Below are positions 28,247 to 39,003 of a stretch of DNA of 64,000 nucleotides, piece by piece. The position numbers and the translations under genes are program-made. Within the stretch, counting starts at the first letter, position 1. Every line of letters starts with the position of its first letter. The stretch comes from Gemmatimonadota bacterium (GTDB taxonomy: Bacteria > Gemmatimonadota > Gemmatimonadetes > Gemmatimonadales > Gemmatimonadaceae): NCBI GenBank assembly GCA_016704465.1, contig JADJAD010000012.1, positions 124,001-188,000 of the forward strand. Direction: 5' to 3'. The notes beneath the pieces were generated by a model that saw nothing but the letters and a program-made list of their open reading frames with translations, did not search any database and was not told the DNA's origin.

Positions 28247-29599
28247 ATGACCATGACGATGCGTGAGATACTTGCTCGACCGAGGGCGCGGGCGCGGAAA
28301 TTCCTGGTCGCCGTCGCCGTCACGGCGAGCGCTGGTCTCGCCGCGAGCTGCGCGGGCGAACCTCCAGACGCGAAGTCCCCCGGCACGGCCCAAAAGCCGG
28401 CGGCAGCCGTCCCCCCCGCGTCCGACGCAGCCGGCGGAGATCCGTCGGGCGCCGCCGCGGGCGAGCCGGGCGAGCCGGGCGAACACGGCCAGGAGCCGCA
28501 CGCAGGGGAGGCGTCCCGCGTGACCCTGACGGAGGCCGCCTTCGGCACCGCGCGAATCGTGGTCGAGCCGGTCGTCGCGGCGCCTGCCGTCTCAGGCGGC
28601 GTTGGCCTCGAGGTGCCTGGCCAGGTCGAACTCGACCCGCGACGCGTCGCGCTCGTCTCCTCCCGGATCGCGGGTCGCATCGAGCGACTCGCGGCCGTGG
28701 AGGGGGACCGCGTCGTGGCCGGTCAGCCGGTCGCGTACATCTACAGCCCCGCGTTCCTCGTCGCGCAGGCCGATCTCGAACAGGCCGCGCGTCGCGCTAA
28801 CCTCCTCGCCGGCACGGAGGACGAGCGCGGAGCCCGCGCCCTCGTCGACGCCGCGCGACGCCGACTGCGACTCATGGGCGCGAGTGACGCGGAGATGCGC
28901 GCGTCGGCCGACGGCGGCGAACTTGCCACGACGTTCGCCCTGCGTGCCCCCATCGGGGGCAGCGTCATGGAGGCGCACCTGCTCACCGGTGCCGCCGTCG
29001 AACCCGGCGCCCCCGTCTTCACGGTCGCCGACCTGTCGGTCATCGACGTGGTCGCCGAGGTGCCGGAACGGTCACTGCCGCTCGTGCGGACGGGCCAGCG
29101 GGCGAGCGTTCGCATCGCGGCGTTCCCGGCGATGCGCTTCGAGGGCGAGGTGGAACGCCTGCGCGACGCGCTGAACCCCGAGACGCGCACCGTGCGGGCC
29201 GTGATCCATGTGCCGAACGGCAGCCGCCGGCTGCGACCCGGCATGTTCGCGACGGTGCAGCTCGCCGTCGCGACGCGCGACGCGCTCGCGCTCGCGTCCG
29301 GTGGTGCGGACGCCGGCGCGGCGGCCACTGCGGGGAGTGACGGCACCGTGCTCACGATCCCCGAATCGGCCGTCGTCACGGACGGCGACCGGCGCTTTGT
29401 GTTTGTCGAGGTCGGGGTCCGCACCTACGAGCGCCGCGAGATCCGCGTGGCCTCGCTCGCCCCACCCGGCTCCTCCACCCCAGGCGCTATGGCGGTCGTC
29501 GTGCGCGACGGCCTGCGAGCCGGGGAGCGCATCGTCGTCAGCGGTGCCTTCACGCTCAAGTCCGAGCTCGCGAAGGCGTCGCTCGGCGACGAGCACTAG
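28247..29599 (+). CDS. czcB: CzcB-like periplasmic adaptor lipoprotein
   Basis: A membrane-fusion protein of 450 residues. A lipobox LAASC places C35 as the lipidated residue. A Pro/Gly-rich linker with GEHGQEPHAGE follows, then a barrel-sandwich hybrid with a helical hairpin (AQADLEQAARRANLLAG) and a beta barrel (VIDVVAEVPERSLPLV). It bridges CzcA and CzcC. Spacing to its neighbours (6 and 8 bp) shows one transcript. Confidence 0.88.
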   Translation: MTMTMREILARPRARARKFLVAVAVTASAGLAASCAGEPPDAKSPGTAQKPAAAVPPASDAAGGDPSGAAAGEPGEPGEHGQEPHAGEASRVTLTEAAFGTARIVVEPVVAAPAVSGGVGLEVPGQVELDPRRVALVSSRIAGRIERLAAVEGDRVVAGQPVAYIYSPAFLVAQADLEQAARRANLLAGTEDERGARALVDAARRRLRLMGASDAEMRASADGGELATTFALRAPIGGSVMEAHLLTGAAVEPGAPVFTVADLSVIDVVAEVPERSLPLVRTGQRASVRIAAFPAMRFEGEVERLRDALNPETRTVRAVIHVPNGSRRLRPGMFATVQLAVATRDALALASGGADAGAAATAGSDGTVLTIPESAVVTDGDRRFVFVEVGVRTYERREIRVASLAPPGSSTPGAMAVVVRDGLRAGERIVVSGAFTLKSELAKASLGDEH

Positions 29600-29607
29600 G
29601 AGCCGCC

Positions 29608-32600
29608 ATGACCCTCATCGACTCCGACCTCCCCCGTGGCACCCCGTCCGATCCTCCGCCTGATCGCGAGCTCCCCATGAACGCGGTCGGCGGGTCACCG
29701 GCGGTCGCGTCACCGCTCCCCGCGTCCCCGGCTCCGGATGGCGTCATCGAACGGCTGGTTGCCTGGGCGGTGCAGCAGCGCGCGCTGGTCGCGGGGCTCG
29801 TGCTCGCCCTCGTCGGCGCCGGCCTCTGGGCCCTCAATACCCTGCGCGTCGATGCGTTCCCCGACCTCACCGATGTTCAGGTGCAAGTGCTGATCGAGGC
29901 GCCCGGCCTCTCGCCCGTCGAGGTCGAGCGGCTTGCGACGTTCCCGCTCGAGGTCGCGTTGAACGGGATGCCGCGCGTGACGCGCTCGTGCGCTCGGTCA
30001 GCAAGTACGGATTCGCGGCCGTGACCGTGGTGTTCGAGGACGGCGTGGACGTCCAGCGCGCCCGCACGCTCGTGAGCGAGCGGCTGCAAGGAGTCCGCGA
30101 CCAGCTCCCCGCGGGCGCCGAGGCCAATCTCGGGCCGCTTTCGGCGGCGAACAGCGAGATCTACATGTACACCGTGTCCGGTGGCGGGAAGGACCTCGCC
30201 GAGCTCCGCACGCTGCACGACCGCGTGGTCCGTCCCCAGTTCCGCACGGTCCCGGGCGTGACGGAGGTGAACGCGTTCGGCGGCTTTGTCCGGCAGGCAC
30301 AGGTGATCGTGCGCCCCAACGACCTGGTGAGCCGCGGCCTCACGCTCCACGACGTCGTCGAGGCGGTGAAGGCCAACAACGCCGTCGCCGCCGGGGGGTA
30401 CCTGGAGCACCGCGACGAGCAGTACATCCTGCGCGGGCTCGGGCAGGCCGCCACGCTCGACGACCTGCGGAACACCGTCATCCGGGCGACCACCGCGGGC
30501 GTGCCGACCACCATCGGCGAGGTCGCGGACGTGCGCTACGGCGCCGAGCTCCGGCAAGGCGCCGTCTCGCAGGACGGTCGCGGCGAGGTGGTCAGCGGGA
30601 TCGTCATGATGCTCCGCGGCGAGAACAGTCGTGAGGTCGTGCGCCGTATCCGCGAGCGCGTGGCGGAGGTCAACGCGTCGCTGCCCGCCGGCGTCCAGGT
30701 CGTCCCGTACTACGATCAGTCGGACCTCGTGAACGGCACGCTCGCCACCGTGCGGCGCAACCTGCTCGAGGGGGGCTTGCTCGTCATCGCCGTGCTGTTG
30801 CTGTTCCTCGGCAATGTGCGCGCCGCACTCCTCGTGGCGGCGACCATCCCGCTCTCGCTGCTCTTCGCGTTCCTGGGAATGCGCGGGCTCGGCCTCTCCG
30901 CGAACCTGATGAGCCTGGGCGCCATCGACTTCGGGATGATCGTCGACGGCTCCGTCGTCATGGCCGAGCACTTCGTCCGTACGCTGCACGGCGACGAGGC
31001 ACGCGGTGCGCTCCCCACGACGCGGGCGGGGATCGCGGCGCGCCTCGTGGCGGCCGCGCGCGAGGTCGCGCGCCCCATCGCGTTCGGAGTGCTGATCATC
31101 ATGCTGGTCTACGTGCCGATCCTGAGCCTCCAGGGACTGGAGGCGCGCATGTTCCGCCCGATGGCCATCACCGTCGCCGTGGCGCTCTTCGGCAGCCTGC
31201 TGCTCGCCCTCTGCTTCGTGCCCGCCATCGGCACGTGGGTCTTCCAGCGCGGCGCCCGCGAATCGCGGTACGCCGAGCGTCTCGCGCACTGGCTGGACCG
31301 CGGCTACGCGCGGGCCCTGGGCGCGGTCACGGCACGGCCGCGGGCGACCGTGCTCGCGGCAGTGACCGTGTTCGCGGCGACCATGCTCCTCGTCCCCCGC
31401 CTCGGCACCGAGTTCCTCCCGCAACTGGATGAGGGCTCGCTCCTCATCTCGGCGACCAAGGACCCGACGATTTCGCTCACCCGCTCCGTGCAGATGCAAC
31501 AGGAACTCGAGCGCACCGTCAAACTGTCGCCCGAAGTCACGACCGTGGTGAGTCGCGTCGGCCGCGCGGAGATCGGCTCCGACCCGATGGGCGTGAACCA
31601 GTCGGACAACTTCGTGATGCTCAAGCCGCGGGCGCAGTGGCGGCCCGGCGTGGACAAGGATTCGCTCGAGCGCGAGATCACGAACCGGCTCGCCGAGCGC
31701 GTGCCGGGCGTCGCCGTCGGCATGACCCAGCCGATGCAGATGCGCCTCGACGAGCTGATCTCCGGTGTGCGCGCGGATCTCGCGGTCAAGGTCTTCGGCG
31801 ATGACCCGGCGGTGACGCGTGCGGTCGCGGACGAGGTGGCCGGCGTCCTCGGGGGCGTCCCCGGCGCGGACGAAGTGCGCGTGGAGCAGACCGCGGGTCA
31901 GGGCTACCTGAACGTGCGACTGAACCGCGCCGCGATGGCCCGCTTCGGCATCCCGATGGCCGAGGTTCAGGAGGCGCTCGAGACCGCGGTGGGAGGGCGA
32001 CCGGTGTCGCAGCTCGTCGAGGGGAGCTGGACGGTTGACGTAGCGGTCTACTATCCGGAAGCGCTGCGCACTTCGGCAGAGGCCATTGGCGCCATCACCG
32101 TCCCGAGTCCCGGGGGCGCACGCATCTCCCTGGCCCAGATCGCCGACATCCGGCTGGAGAGCGGGCCCGTTCAGGTCAGCCGCGAGCGCGCGCAGCGGTA
32201 CACCCTCGTGCAATCTAACGTGCAGGGGCGCGACCTCGGCGGGTTCGCCGCGGAGGTCCGGGCCGCCGTCGCGGCGCGCGTGCGGCCGCCGGCGGGCGTG
32301 TTCATCGTGTACGGCGGGGCCTTCGAGAACCAGCAGCGCGCGATGGCACGCCTTCAGGTCGTCGTGCCGCTCTCGATTCTGCTGATCGCCCTGCTGCTGT
32401 GGGTGTCGCTCCGCTCGTGGTGGCTCGCGGGGCTGGTGCTCGTCAACCTGCCGTTCGCCGCCGTGGGCGGCGTGCTCGCGCTCTGGCTGCGCGGATTGCA
32501 CCTGTCGGTCTCGGCGAGCATCGGCTTCATCGCCCTGTTCGGTGTGGCGGTGCTGAACGGCCTCGTCCTCCTCACGACCGTGCAGCGCGCGCGTCTGGCG

Positions 32601-32945
32601 GGCGCCACCCCGCGCGATGCGGCGACCGACGGGGCACGCGAGCGCCTGCGACCGGTACTCATGACGGCGCTCGTCGCCAGTCTCGGCTTCGTGCCCGTCG
32701 CCCTCTCGCACGGGACCGGCGCAGAGGTGCAGCGACCGCTCGCCACCGTCGTCATCGGGGGCCTGCTGACGTCGACCCTGCTCACCCTGCTCGTCCTCCC
32801 CACGCTGTACACGTGGATCGAGACCGCCCGCGTCCGCGCCGCCGAGAACCGGCGAAGGCGGCGCGCGGCACACCCGCGCCCTCCACTCGAACGCGAGCCG
32901 TTCGCAGCCGCTTCCGCCCCCGAGTCCTCGACGCCCGATGCCTAA
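29608..32945 (+). CDS. czcA: CzcA-like heavy-metal RND pump (frameshifted near 29985)
   Basis: A proton-driven heavy-metal efflux RND protein. The first frame runs to NGMPRVTR; the second resumes with VRSVSKYGFAAVTVVFEDG. One missing base near 29985 explains the break, and the rest, to 32945, is uninterrupted. TM4 carries DFGMIVDGSVVMAEH (about residue 440), the DFG...D signature of divalent-metal HME-RND pumps (Zn/Co/Cd/Ni), unlike the CusA gene at 45430. The large periplasmic loops and twelve membrane segments are present. The start of the P-type ATPase overlaps its stop. Confidence 0.9.
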
Positions 32946-35349
32946 CACGCCCGGCATGACCCGCCTGGACCTGCCGCTGTTGCTCCCACAGGTGGACGAT
33001 CTCCGCGACGCCTGCATCGCGCGATTGACCGATCTCCTGGCGCGGCGCCGCGGGATCGAGCGGGCGCACGTGCTCGACGTCGGGGAGGCGGAAGACGCGG
33101 GCGCCCCCCCGGTGACGCAACCCATGCTCTGCCTGCACTACGATCCCGAGCGGTGGACGCTGCGCAAGCTCGAAACCCTGGCGCGCGTGGCAGGGGCGAA
33201 GGTCACCGCGCGGTATGCCCATGTCGTCTTCCCGATCCGCGATATCGCCACCGAGGACGACGGCACTCGCCTCGAGGGCGCGCTCCGCGAACTGGCCGGT
33301 GTGACCGCCGCGTCCGTCAGTCTCGCCGCGCAGGTGGCGCGCCTCGAGTTCGACCTGCAGCAGGTGACCCTCGACGAGGTCACGGCGGCCGCGGAGCGTC
33401 TGCTGCCCGCGCGCGTCGTGCCCCCCGGCGCGCGGCAGGTCGCGGGCGCACGCGGGTGGTACACGAGGAATCGCGAACTGGCGTGGAGCCTGACTTCGGG
33501 CGCGTTGCTGCTGACGGGCTGGCTCCTGCAGCGGTCCGCGGTCGCACCGCCGGGCGTCGGGATCGCGCTGTTCGTGGGCGCGTACGTCTTCGGGGCGCGC
33601 GACAACGTGGGGCACTTCCTGGGCGACCTGCGGCGCGGCAAGCTGCACTTCAATATCGACCTGCTCATGGTCGTGGCGGCGGCGGGCGCGGCGATCCTCG
33701 GCGAATGGGCGGAGGGCGCGTTGCTGCTGTTCCTCTTCAGCCTCGGACACGCGCTCGAACACTATGCGTTGGGCCGCGCGCGGCACGCTATCGCCGCCCT
33801 CGCGGAACTGGCGCCCCGCACCGTGCGCGTGCGCCGCGGGCAACGCGAGGACGAGGTGCCCATCGAGCAGGTACGCCCCGGCGACGACGTCATCGTGCGG
33901 CCCGGGGAGCGGATCGGCGTGGATGGCACCATTCGCGAAGGGCAGTCGGCCGTGAATCAAGCCCCCATCACAGGGGAGAGTATTCCCGTTGACAAGGTCG
34001 CGGGCGATGGCGTCTTCGCGGGCACGGTCAACGGCGAAGGCGCGCTGGTCATCCAGGTGACCGTGGCCGTCGGGGATCGGACACTCGACCGGGTGATCAC
34101 GCTCGTGTCCGAGGCCCAGACGCAGAAGGCACCGACGCAGCAGTTCACCGAGCGATTCGCTCGCGTGTTCGTGCCGGTGGTGTTGATCGGGGATATCCTC
34201 CTGATCGTCGTCCCGCCGGCGCTCGGGTTGCTGACGTGGGCGGATGCCTTCGCGCGCGCCATGGCGGTGCTCGTCGCCGCGTCCCCGTGCGCGCTGGCAC
34301 TCGGCACGCCGGCCGCCGTACTTGCCGGCATTGCCCAAGCGGCACGCAACGGTGTCTTGATCAAGGGGGGCCAGTATCTGGAGTCGTTAGGCTCACTGCG
34401 CGCGCTCGCGCTGGACAAGACGGGTACGTTGACGGTCGGGGAGCCGGAGGTCACCGATCTCGTCCCGGCCGACGGCGTCACCGAGGAGGTACTGCTCTCG
34501 AACGCGGCCGCCGTGGAGCAGCGCTCCCAGCATCCGCTCGCACGGGCGGTCGTGCGCGCGGCGGAGGAGCGGGCCATGCCACGCCGGGAGGTGGGCGAGC
34601 TGACGGCGGTCACCGCGCGTGGGGTTCGCGCGTCCGTCGATGGCGCCGTCGTGGAGATTGGACGGGCGCTGCTCTTCGAGGAGGCGGGAGTGCCGGTACC
34701 TGCGGCGATCCTCGCGTCGGTCGCGCAACTGGAAGCGAGCGGGCGGAGCACCATGATCGTGCGTCGCGTCGGACACGTGCCGGAGTTTCTCGGCGTCATG
34801 GGGATGGCCGATCAACCGCGCGCGAATGCGCGCGAGACCCTGGTCGCCTTGCGACAGGTGGGGATCCGGGAGATCGTGATGCTCACCGGCGACAATCAGG
34901 GGGTGGGCGCGGCCGTGGGTGCCGCGGTCGGCGTGGATCGCGTGCTGGCCGGCCTCCTCCCGGAGGACAAGGTCACCGCCATCAAGCAACTCGCGGCGGA
35001 CGGACCAGTCGCGATGGTCGGCGATGGGGTCAATGATGCGCCGGCGCTCGCGCATGCCACCGTCGGCATCGCCATGGGTGGGGCCGGGACCGCCGCTGCC
35101 TTGGAAACGGCCGATGTCGCGCTGATGGGCGACGATTTGGGTCGACTGCCCTTCGCTATTGGCCTCTCGCGACAGGCGCGGCGCGTCATCCGTCAGAACC
35201 TCTGGATCTCGCTCGGGGTGATCGCCGGCTTGGTGGTGGCGACCATCGGCGGCTTCGCGGGCATCGGTCCCGCCGTGATCGTGCACGAAGGCAGCACGCT
35301 CGTGGTGATTGCGAACGCGCTGCGGCTGCTCCGGTATCAAGCACGATGA
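32938..35349 (+). CDS. P1B-4 heavy-metal P-type ATPase (Co/Zn/Fe type) with long N-terminal domain
   Basis: This 803-residue ATPase has the SPC metal site (about residue 449), DKTGTLT phosphorylation site (about 491), GDGVNDAPA hinge, and HEGST in the last membrane segment (about 782). SPC plus HEG[GS]T defines subgroup P1B-4, exporters of Co, Zn or Fe. The first 170 residues form two ferredoxin-like modules without a CxxC, so no classic HMA metal site. It overlaps czcA by 8 bp and belongs to the same operon. Confidence 0.88.
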   Translation: MPNTPGMTRLDLPLLLPQVDDLRDACIARLTDLLARRRGIERAHVLDVGEAEDAGAPPVTQPMLCLHYDPERWTLRKLETLARVAGAKVTARYAHVVFPIRDIATEDDGTRLEGALRELAGVTAASVSLAAQVARLEFDLQQVTLDEVTAAAERLLPARVVPPGARQVAGARGWYTRNRELAWSLTSGALLLTGWLLQRSAVAPPGVGIALFVGAYVFGARDNVGHFLGDLRRGKLHFNIDLLMVVAAAGAAILGEWAEGALLLFLFSLGHALEHYALGRARHAIAALAELAPRTVRVRRGQREDEVPIEQVRPGDDVIVRPGERIGVDGTIREGQSAVNQAPITGESIPVDKVAGDGVFAGTVNGEGALVIQVTVAVGDRTLDRVITLVSEAQTQKAPTQQFTERFARVFVPVVLIGDILLIVVPPALGLLTWADAFARAMAVLVAASPCALALGTPAAVLAGIAQAARNGVLIKGGQYLESLGSLRALALDKTGTLTVGEPEVTDLVPADGVTEEVLLSNAAAVEQRSQHPLARAVVRAAEERAMPRREVGELTAVTARGVRASVDGAVVEIGRALLFEEAGVPVPAAILASVAQLEASGRSTMIVRRVGHVPEFLGVMGMADQPRANARETLVALRQVGIREIVMLTGDNQGVGAAVGAAVGVDRVLAGLLPEDKVTAIKQLAADGPVAMVGDGVNDAPALAHATVGIAMGGAGTAAALETADVALMGDDLGRLPFAIGLSRQARRVIRQNLWISLGVIAGLVVATIGGFAGIGPAVIVHEGSTLVVIANALRLLRYQAR

Positions 35350-36413
35350 GCGGACACCACACGTGGCACCGCGCCCTCGCCCGGGTGCGTCGCCCATCGG
35401 CGCGGGCCGCGCGGTGCGTCCGCGTCGTGCTGTGCGTCAGCCTCGTGCTCAGCTCGTGCAACGCCGATCCTGGGTATCAGGGTCGCTCGAGCCGCGAGTG
35501 GATGGCCCAGCTCGCCGAGGGCAACGCGGACGAACGGGTGGACGCGGCGCTGGCACTCGGCAAGGTCCTGATGGTGCAACCGAACGCGCCGACGGTGATC
35601 AACGCGCTGGTCGGCGCGCTCGGGGACACGAGCGATGCGCTGCGCGTCACCGCCGCCGAGGGATTGCGCAACGCCGTGCGCGGAGAGCGCCGTGTCCAGG
35701 AGCGCGTGGCGCGCGATGCCGTGCCGGGGATCGTGGCGCTCCTCGCCGACTCGCAGCATGTCGCGGTGCGGCGCGATGCGGCGCGCATCCTCGGGATGTT
35801 GGGCGCCGCCGCGGCCGCCGGGACGGTCGCACCGCTGGGTCGCGCGTTGCAGGATCCCGAGCCGGCGGTGCGACAGGCGGCTGCGCTCTCGCTGGCGGGA
35901 CTGGGCGATCAGGCCCAGGCGGCGGTCCCGAGCCTGCTTGCGGCCTCGCAGGACCCGGATGTCGACGTGCGCCAGCGTGTGCTCGGCGCCCTCGCGGCGG
36001 GCGCCGCACCGGCGAGCGCGGTCGGTCCGGCGCTCGTGCGTGGGCTCCGCGATTCTGCCGCGGTGGTGCGAGAGGCCGTCGCCATCGGATTGGGCCAGCG
36101 CCGCCCGCATGGCGTGCGAGCGCTCGGCGGGGAGCAGGGCGCCACGGCGTCGCCGCTCCGTGCGCTGCGCGCGGCCACCCGCGACCCGGTAACGGGCGTG
36201 CGCTTGGCGGCGGTCACCTCGCTCGGGTTGTTGGGCGACTCCGCGGGTCGCCCGGATCTCGAGCGGGCGCTGACGGATCCCGATGCCGTCGTGCGGCGCG
36301 AGGCGGCGCATGCACTGACGGAGCTCCACCGGCGCGGGGGGCGCGACCCGTCGCCGCCCGAACCGTCCCGCTTCGAGTTGTGTCGTTCGAACCCGACATG
36401 GCCAGGGTGCTGA
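35346..36413 (+). CDS. HEAT-repeat lipoprotein
   Basis: A signal sequence ends in VLSSC (lipobox, cysteine near residue 38). It is followed by about eight HEAT/PBS-type repeats, for example DALRVTAAEGLRNAV, VAVRRDAARILGMLG and PAVRQAAALSLAGLG. Such solenoids bind partner proteins. It overlaps the P-type ATPase stop by 4 bp, so it is made with the efflux pumps and may scaffold them at the envelope. A direct metal role is not evident. Confidence 0.8.
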   Translation: MSGHHTWHRALARVRRPSARAARCVRVVLCVSLVLSSCNADPGYQGRSSREWMAQLAEGNADERVDAALALGKVLMVQPNAPTVINALVGALGDTSDALRVTAAEGLRNAVRGERRVQERVARDAVPGIVALLADSQHVAVRRDAARILGMLGAAAAAGTVAPLGRALQDPEPAVRQAAALSLAGLGDQAQAAVPSLLAASQDPDVDVRQRVLGALAAGAAPASAVGPALVRGLRDSAAVVREAVAIGLGQRRPHGVRALGGEQGATASPLRALRAATRDPVTGVRLAAVTSLGLLGDSAGRPDLERALTDPDAVVRREAAHALTELHRRGGRDPSPPEPSRFELCRSNPTWPGC

Positions 36414-36606
36414 GGGTGAGCGACCGACGGCCGCGGGATGTCCGAGCCGCTGACGGGGGGTGCGCCGCCCGGCGCGGGCGGGGCGCGGACGCAATGACGA
36501 CAGCGAGGCGTTCCTCGACGGTGGCGCCCCCCTCGCTCGAGAATGCCGGGGGGTGCACCCCGCCTCGCAGCTCGCGCCGTCCGCGCGTGACCGGCACCCT
36601 GTCGTG

Positions 36607-37488
36607 ATGCGACGCGCAGCGACCGCGGCCCTGCTGTCCACGGCGCTCGGCTGCGCGTCCGCGCGGGGTGGCGGTCCGGACGACGGGCGCGTCGGCGCGG
36701 GCGCGGTGCCCCCCGCGGCCGAACTCACGGCCAGTGCGCAGCAGCGGGCGGCGGCGGCCGCCGCAGCCCCGGAGCAGGTGCAGTGTGAAGCACTGGCGCA
36801 CGCCATGGCGACAGACGAGCGCCTGTCGCCTGCGGCTGGCGCCCTGCTCGCGCGGAGCCTCGTGCTTCACGGCGGTGCGGTCGTGCGGTGGCGCGGGCCG
36901 CGCGACGGTGTGCCACGGCCGATCCGGGTGTGGGTGCAAGCCGCGCCGCTCGCCGCGGGTGGCGAGGCCCTGACGGGCGCCGCCCGTGATGCCGTCACCG
37001 ATTGGGACGCGGCGGCGGCTGGTCTGCGGCTGCGCGTCGTGTCGGACTCCGCCGGCGCGGACGTCGTGGTCCGGTGGGTGCACCACGTTCCCCCGCACCC
37101 CGAGACACCCTCCGCGCGGCCCGACGGACGCAGTGGCGTGGTCCGCAACGCCGCGAGCGGGACCGTCGAGCACGCCGTCGTGATCCTCGGCATGGTGGAC
37201 GCGGACGGCGCCCCGCACGATGGACGCGATGCGCGTACGGTGCGCGCCGTGCACGCGGTGGCGGTGCACGAGATCGGTCATGTCCTCGGGCTCGCGCACC
37301 TGCCACCCGGTCGCCCGGCCAGCGCCGGCCGGGGAGACGCGGGACGCGACGCGGCGGCGCGCGTGGCGCCCATCATCATGAGCGCCGACATCGCGGCGGA
37401 CGAGGTGACGGCGACGGACCGGGCGGCGCTCCGCGTGTGGTACGCGCTCCCGCTCGGGAGGCTGTGCGATCCGGCAGGGACACCGTGA
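36607..37488 (+). CDS. Matrixin-like zinc metalloprotease lipoprotein
   Basis: From ATG 36607 a short signal ends in TALGC (lipobox). The catalytic segment VAVHEIGHVLGLAH contains the metzincin HExxHxxGxxH zinc site and is followed by IIMSADI with the Met-turn methionine. The upstream beta-rich part (PIRVWVQAA, GADVVVRWVHH) fits matrixins. It is probably an envelope protease. Earlier in-frame ATG at 36460 would add an unlikely Arg-rich leader. It sits at the end of the metal-resistance run with a 190-bp gap. Confidence 0.8.
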   Translation: MRRAATAALLSTALGCASARGGGPDDGRVGAGAVPPAAELTASAQQRAAAAAAAPEQVQCEALAHAMATDERLSPAAGALLARSLVLHGGAVVRWRGPRDGVPRPIRVWVQAAPLAAGGEALTGAARDAVTDWDAAAAGLRLRVVSDSAGADVVVRWVHHVPPHPETPSARPDGRSGVVRNAASGTVEHAVVILGMVDADGAPHDGRDARTVRAVHAVAVHEIGHVLGLAHLPPGRPASAGRGDAGRDAAARVAPIIMSADIAADEVTATDRAALRVWYALPLGRLCDPAGTP

Positions 37489-37601
37489 CGCCCTCGCGAT
37501 CCCGCGGTCTCGTACGCCCGGCCCGCGCGACGGTGTGTCGCGCGCGGAGCGCTCGCCGCGCCTCGGCGTGACAGGGAAAGTCGCGCTGCACAAACGGGCC
37601 C

Positions 37602-37632
37602 TTGTATGGTGCGGAATTTAGGCTATCCTAAA
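37602..37632 (+). promoter_or_regulatory. Promoter with DtxR/MntR-like palindrome upstream of the di-haem gene
   Basis: TTTAGG (37617-37622), four bases, then CCTAAA (37627-37632) form a perfect palindrome resembling DtxR/IdeR/MntR boxes (TTAGGTTAGCCTAA). It overlaps a possible -10 TATCCT (37624-37629) with a -35 TTGTAT (37602-37607), spacing 16. An iron- or manganese-responsive repressor is the natural candidate; none is encoded in the window. Confidence 0.5.
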
Positions 37633-37732
37633 GAAGCGATACGTAATTCCTAATATCATTGTCGCCCGACGCCGTTGCACGCGAGCGGCTTCGCAGGCGC
37701 TGGGACTGCTCCCCGTTCGTGCCTCCCCCTCG

Positions 37733-38998
37733 ATGATCCGCCACCGCCGACTCGTTCGCCTGCTGCTGCTGCCGTCCGTCGCGCTGCTCGCGTGCGGGGA
37801 GCCCTTCCTGCCCGGTGCCCCCGATGCCACTACGACCCTCGATGGCCCCATCGACGGGCTGTCGCCGACGCAGGTCGCCACGCACCTGAGGGGCGACGGC
37901 GAGTTCGCGCGCCGATTTGCCGCCACCGATGGACTAGGCCCGCTCTTCGTCGCCACGTCGTGCGAATCGTGTCACGTCGGCGACGGGAAGGGACATCCGC
38001 TCTTCGACATCACCCGCTTCGGCCGGCGCACGGCGAATGGCTTCGACGGCATGGCGGCCGACGGGGGGCCGCAGCTCCAGAATCGCGCCATCCTCGGATT
38101 CGCTGCCGAGCGCATTCCGCCCGGGGCCACCGCCACCGCGCGGTTCATGGCGCCGTCGGTCACGGGGCTGGGGTATCTCGAGGCGCTAGAGGATGCCACC
38201 ATCCTTGCGCATGCCGACCCGAACGACGCCAACGGTGACGGCGTCTCGGGACGGCCGTCGCTCGTCGACTCGACCGACTTCATCGCCGATCTCGTGTCGG
38301 TCTCCGATGTCGCGGCCGGGGCGGCGCAGACGCGTCATCAGCCGCATCAGGGGAAGTACGTGGGGCGCTTCGGAAAGAAGGCGCGCACCATCAACCTGCT
38401 CCACCAGACCGTCTTCGCCTACTCCGAGGACATGGGGATCACGACCGAGCACGTCCCGCGCGATCTCTACAATCGGCAGACGGGTTCGCAGGCGACTGAC
38501 GGCGTCGCCGACCCCGAGGCCGCGGCGAGCGTCGTCGACGCGGTCGTGTTCTACCTGCGCACGCTCCGCCCACCGCCGCGGCGCAACGCGGATGATGCGG
38601 CCGTACGCGAGGGGGAACAGCTCTTCTCGCAGATCGGGTGTGCCGCTTGCCATATCCCGACGCTGCGCGCCGGCGTCTCGGACATTCCGCAGGTGAGTGG
38701 TGCGTCGTTCGCTCCGTACACCGACCTGCTGCTGCACGACATGGGGCCGGAGCTCGACGACGGCTATACCGAAGGGGATGCCGCGCCGTCCGAGTGGCGC
38801 ACCGCTCCGCTCTGGGGCGTGGGGCTCGCGGAGCGTGCGCAGGGCGGGGGCGCGCACTACCTGCACGACGGCCGGGCGACGACGCTGCGCGACGCCATCC
38901 GCCTGCACGGTGGCGAAGGGGGGCGCAGTCGCACGGCCTTCGACCGCCTCCCGCCTTCGCAGCAGGAGCGCCTGCTCGCCTTCCTCCGTTCGCTGTGA
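37733..38998 (+). CDS. Di-haem oxidoreductase lipoprotein (DUF1111 / thiol oxidoreductase family)
   Basis: The 421-residue protein has a lipobox LLAC (C21) and two haem sites, CESCH near residue 82 and CAACH near residue 304. It also has family segments GFDGMAADGGPQLQNR, TINLLHQTVFAYSEDMG and a C-terminal HDGRATTLRDAIRLHGGE. DUF1111 di-haem proteins often occur with imelysin-type iron-uptake genes. The DtxR-like box upstream agrees with an iron-linked role. The Rieske gene follows 5 bp after the stop. Confidence 0.85.
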   Translation: MIRHRRLVRLLLLPSVALLACGEPFLPGAPDATTTLDGPIDGLSPTQVATHLRGDGEFARRFAATDGLGPLFVATSCESCHVGDGKGHPLFDITRFGRRTANGFDGMAADGGPQLQNRAILGFAAERIPPGATATARFMAPSVTGLGYLEALEDATILAHADPNDANGDGVSGRPSLVDSTDFIADLVSVSDVAAGAAQTRHQPHQGKYVGRFGKKARTINLLHQTVFAYSEDMGITTEHVPRDLYNRQTGSQATDGVADPEAAASVVDAVVFYLRTLRPPPRRNADDAAVREGEQLFSQIGCAACHIPTLRAGVSDIPQVSGASFAPYTDLLLHDMGPELDDGYTEGDAAPSEWRTAPLWGVGLAERAQGGGAHYLHDGRATTLRDAIRLHGGEGGRSRTAFDRLPPSQQERLLAFLRSL

Positions 38999-39003
38999 GC
39001 ATC

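Noticed and set aside
29877..33125. Open frame of over 1000 codons antisense to czcA
   Set aside because: Composition is His/Arg/Asp-rich as expected for the complement of a GC-rich RND gene; czcA on the other strand is clearly real.
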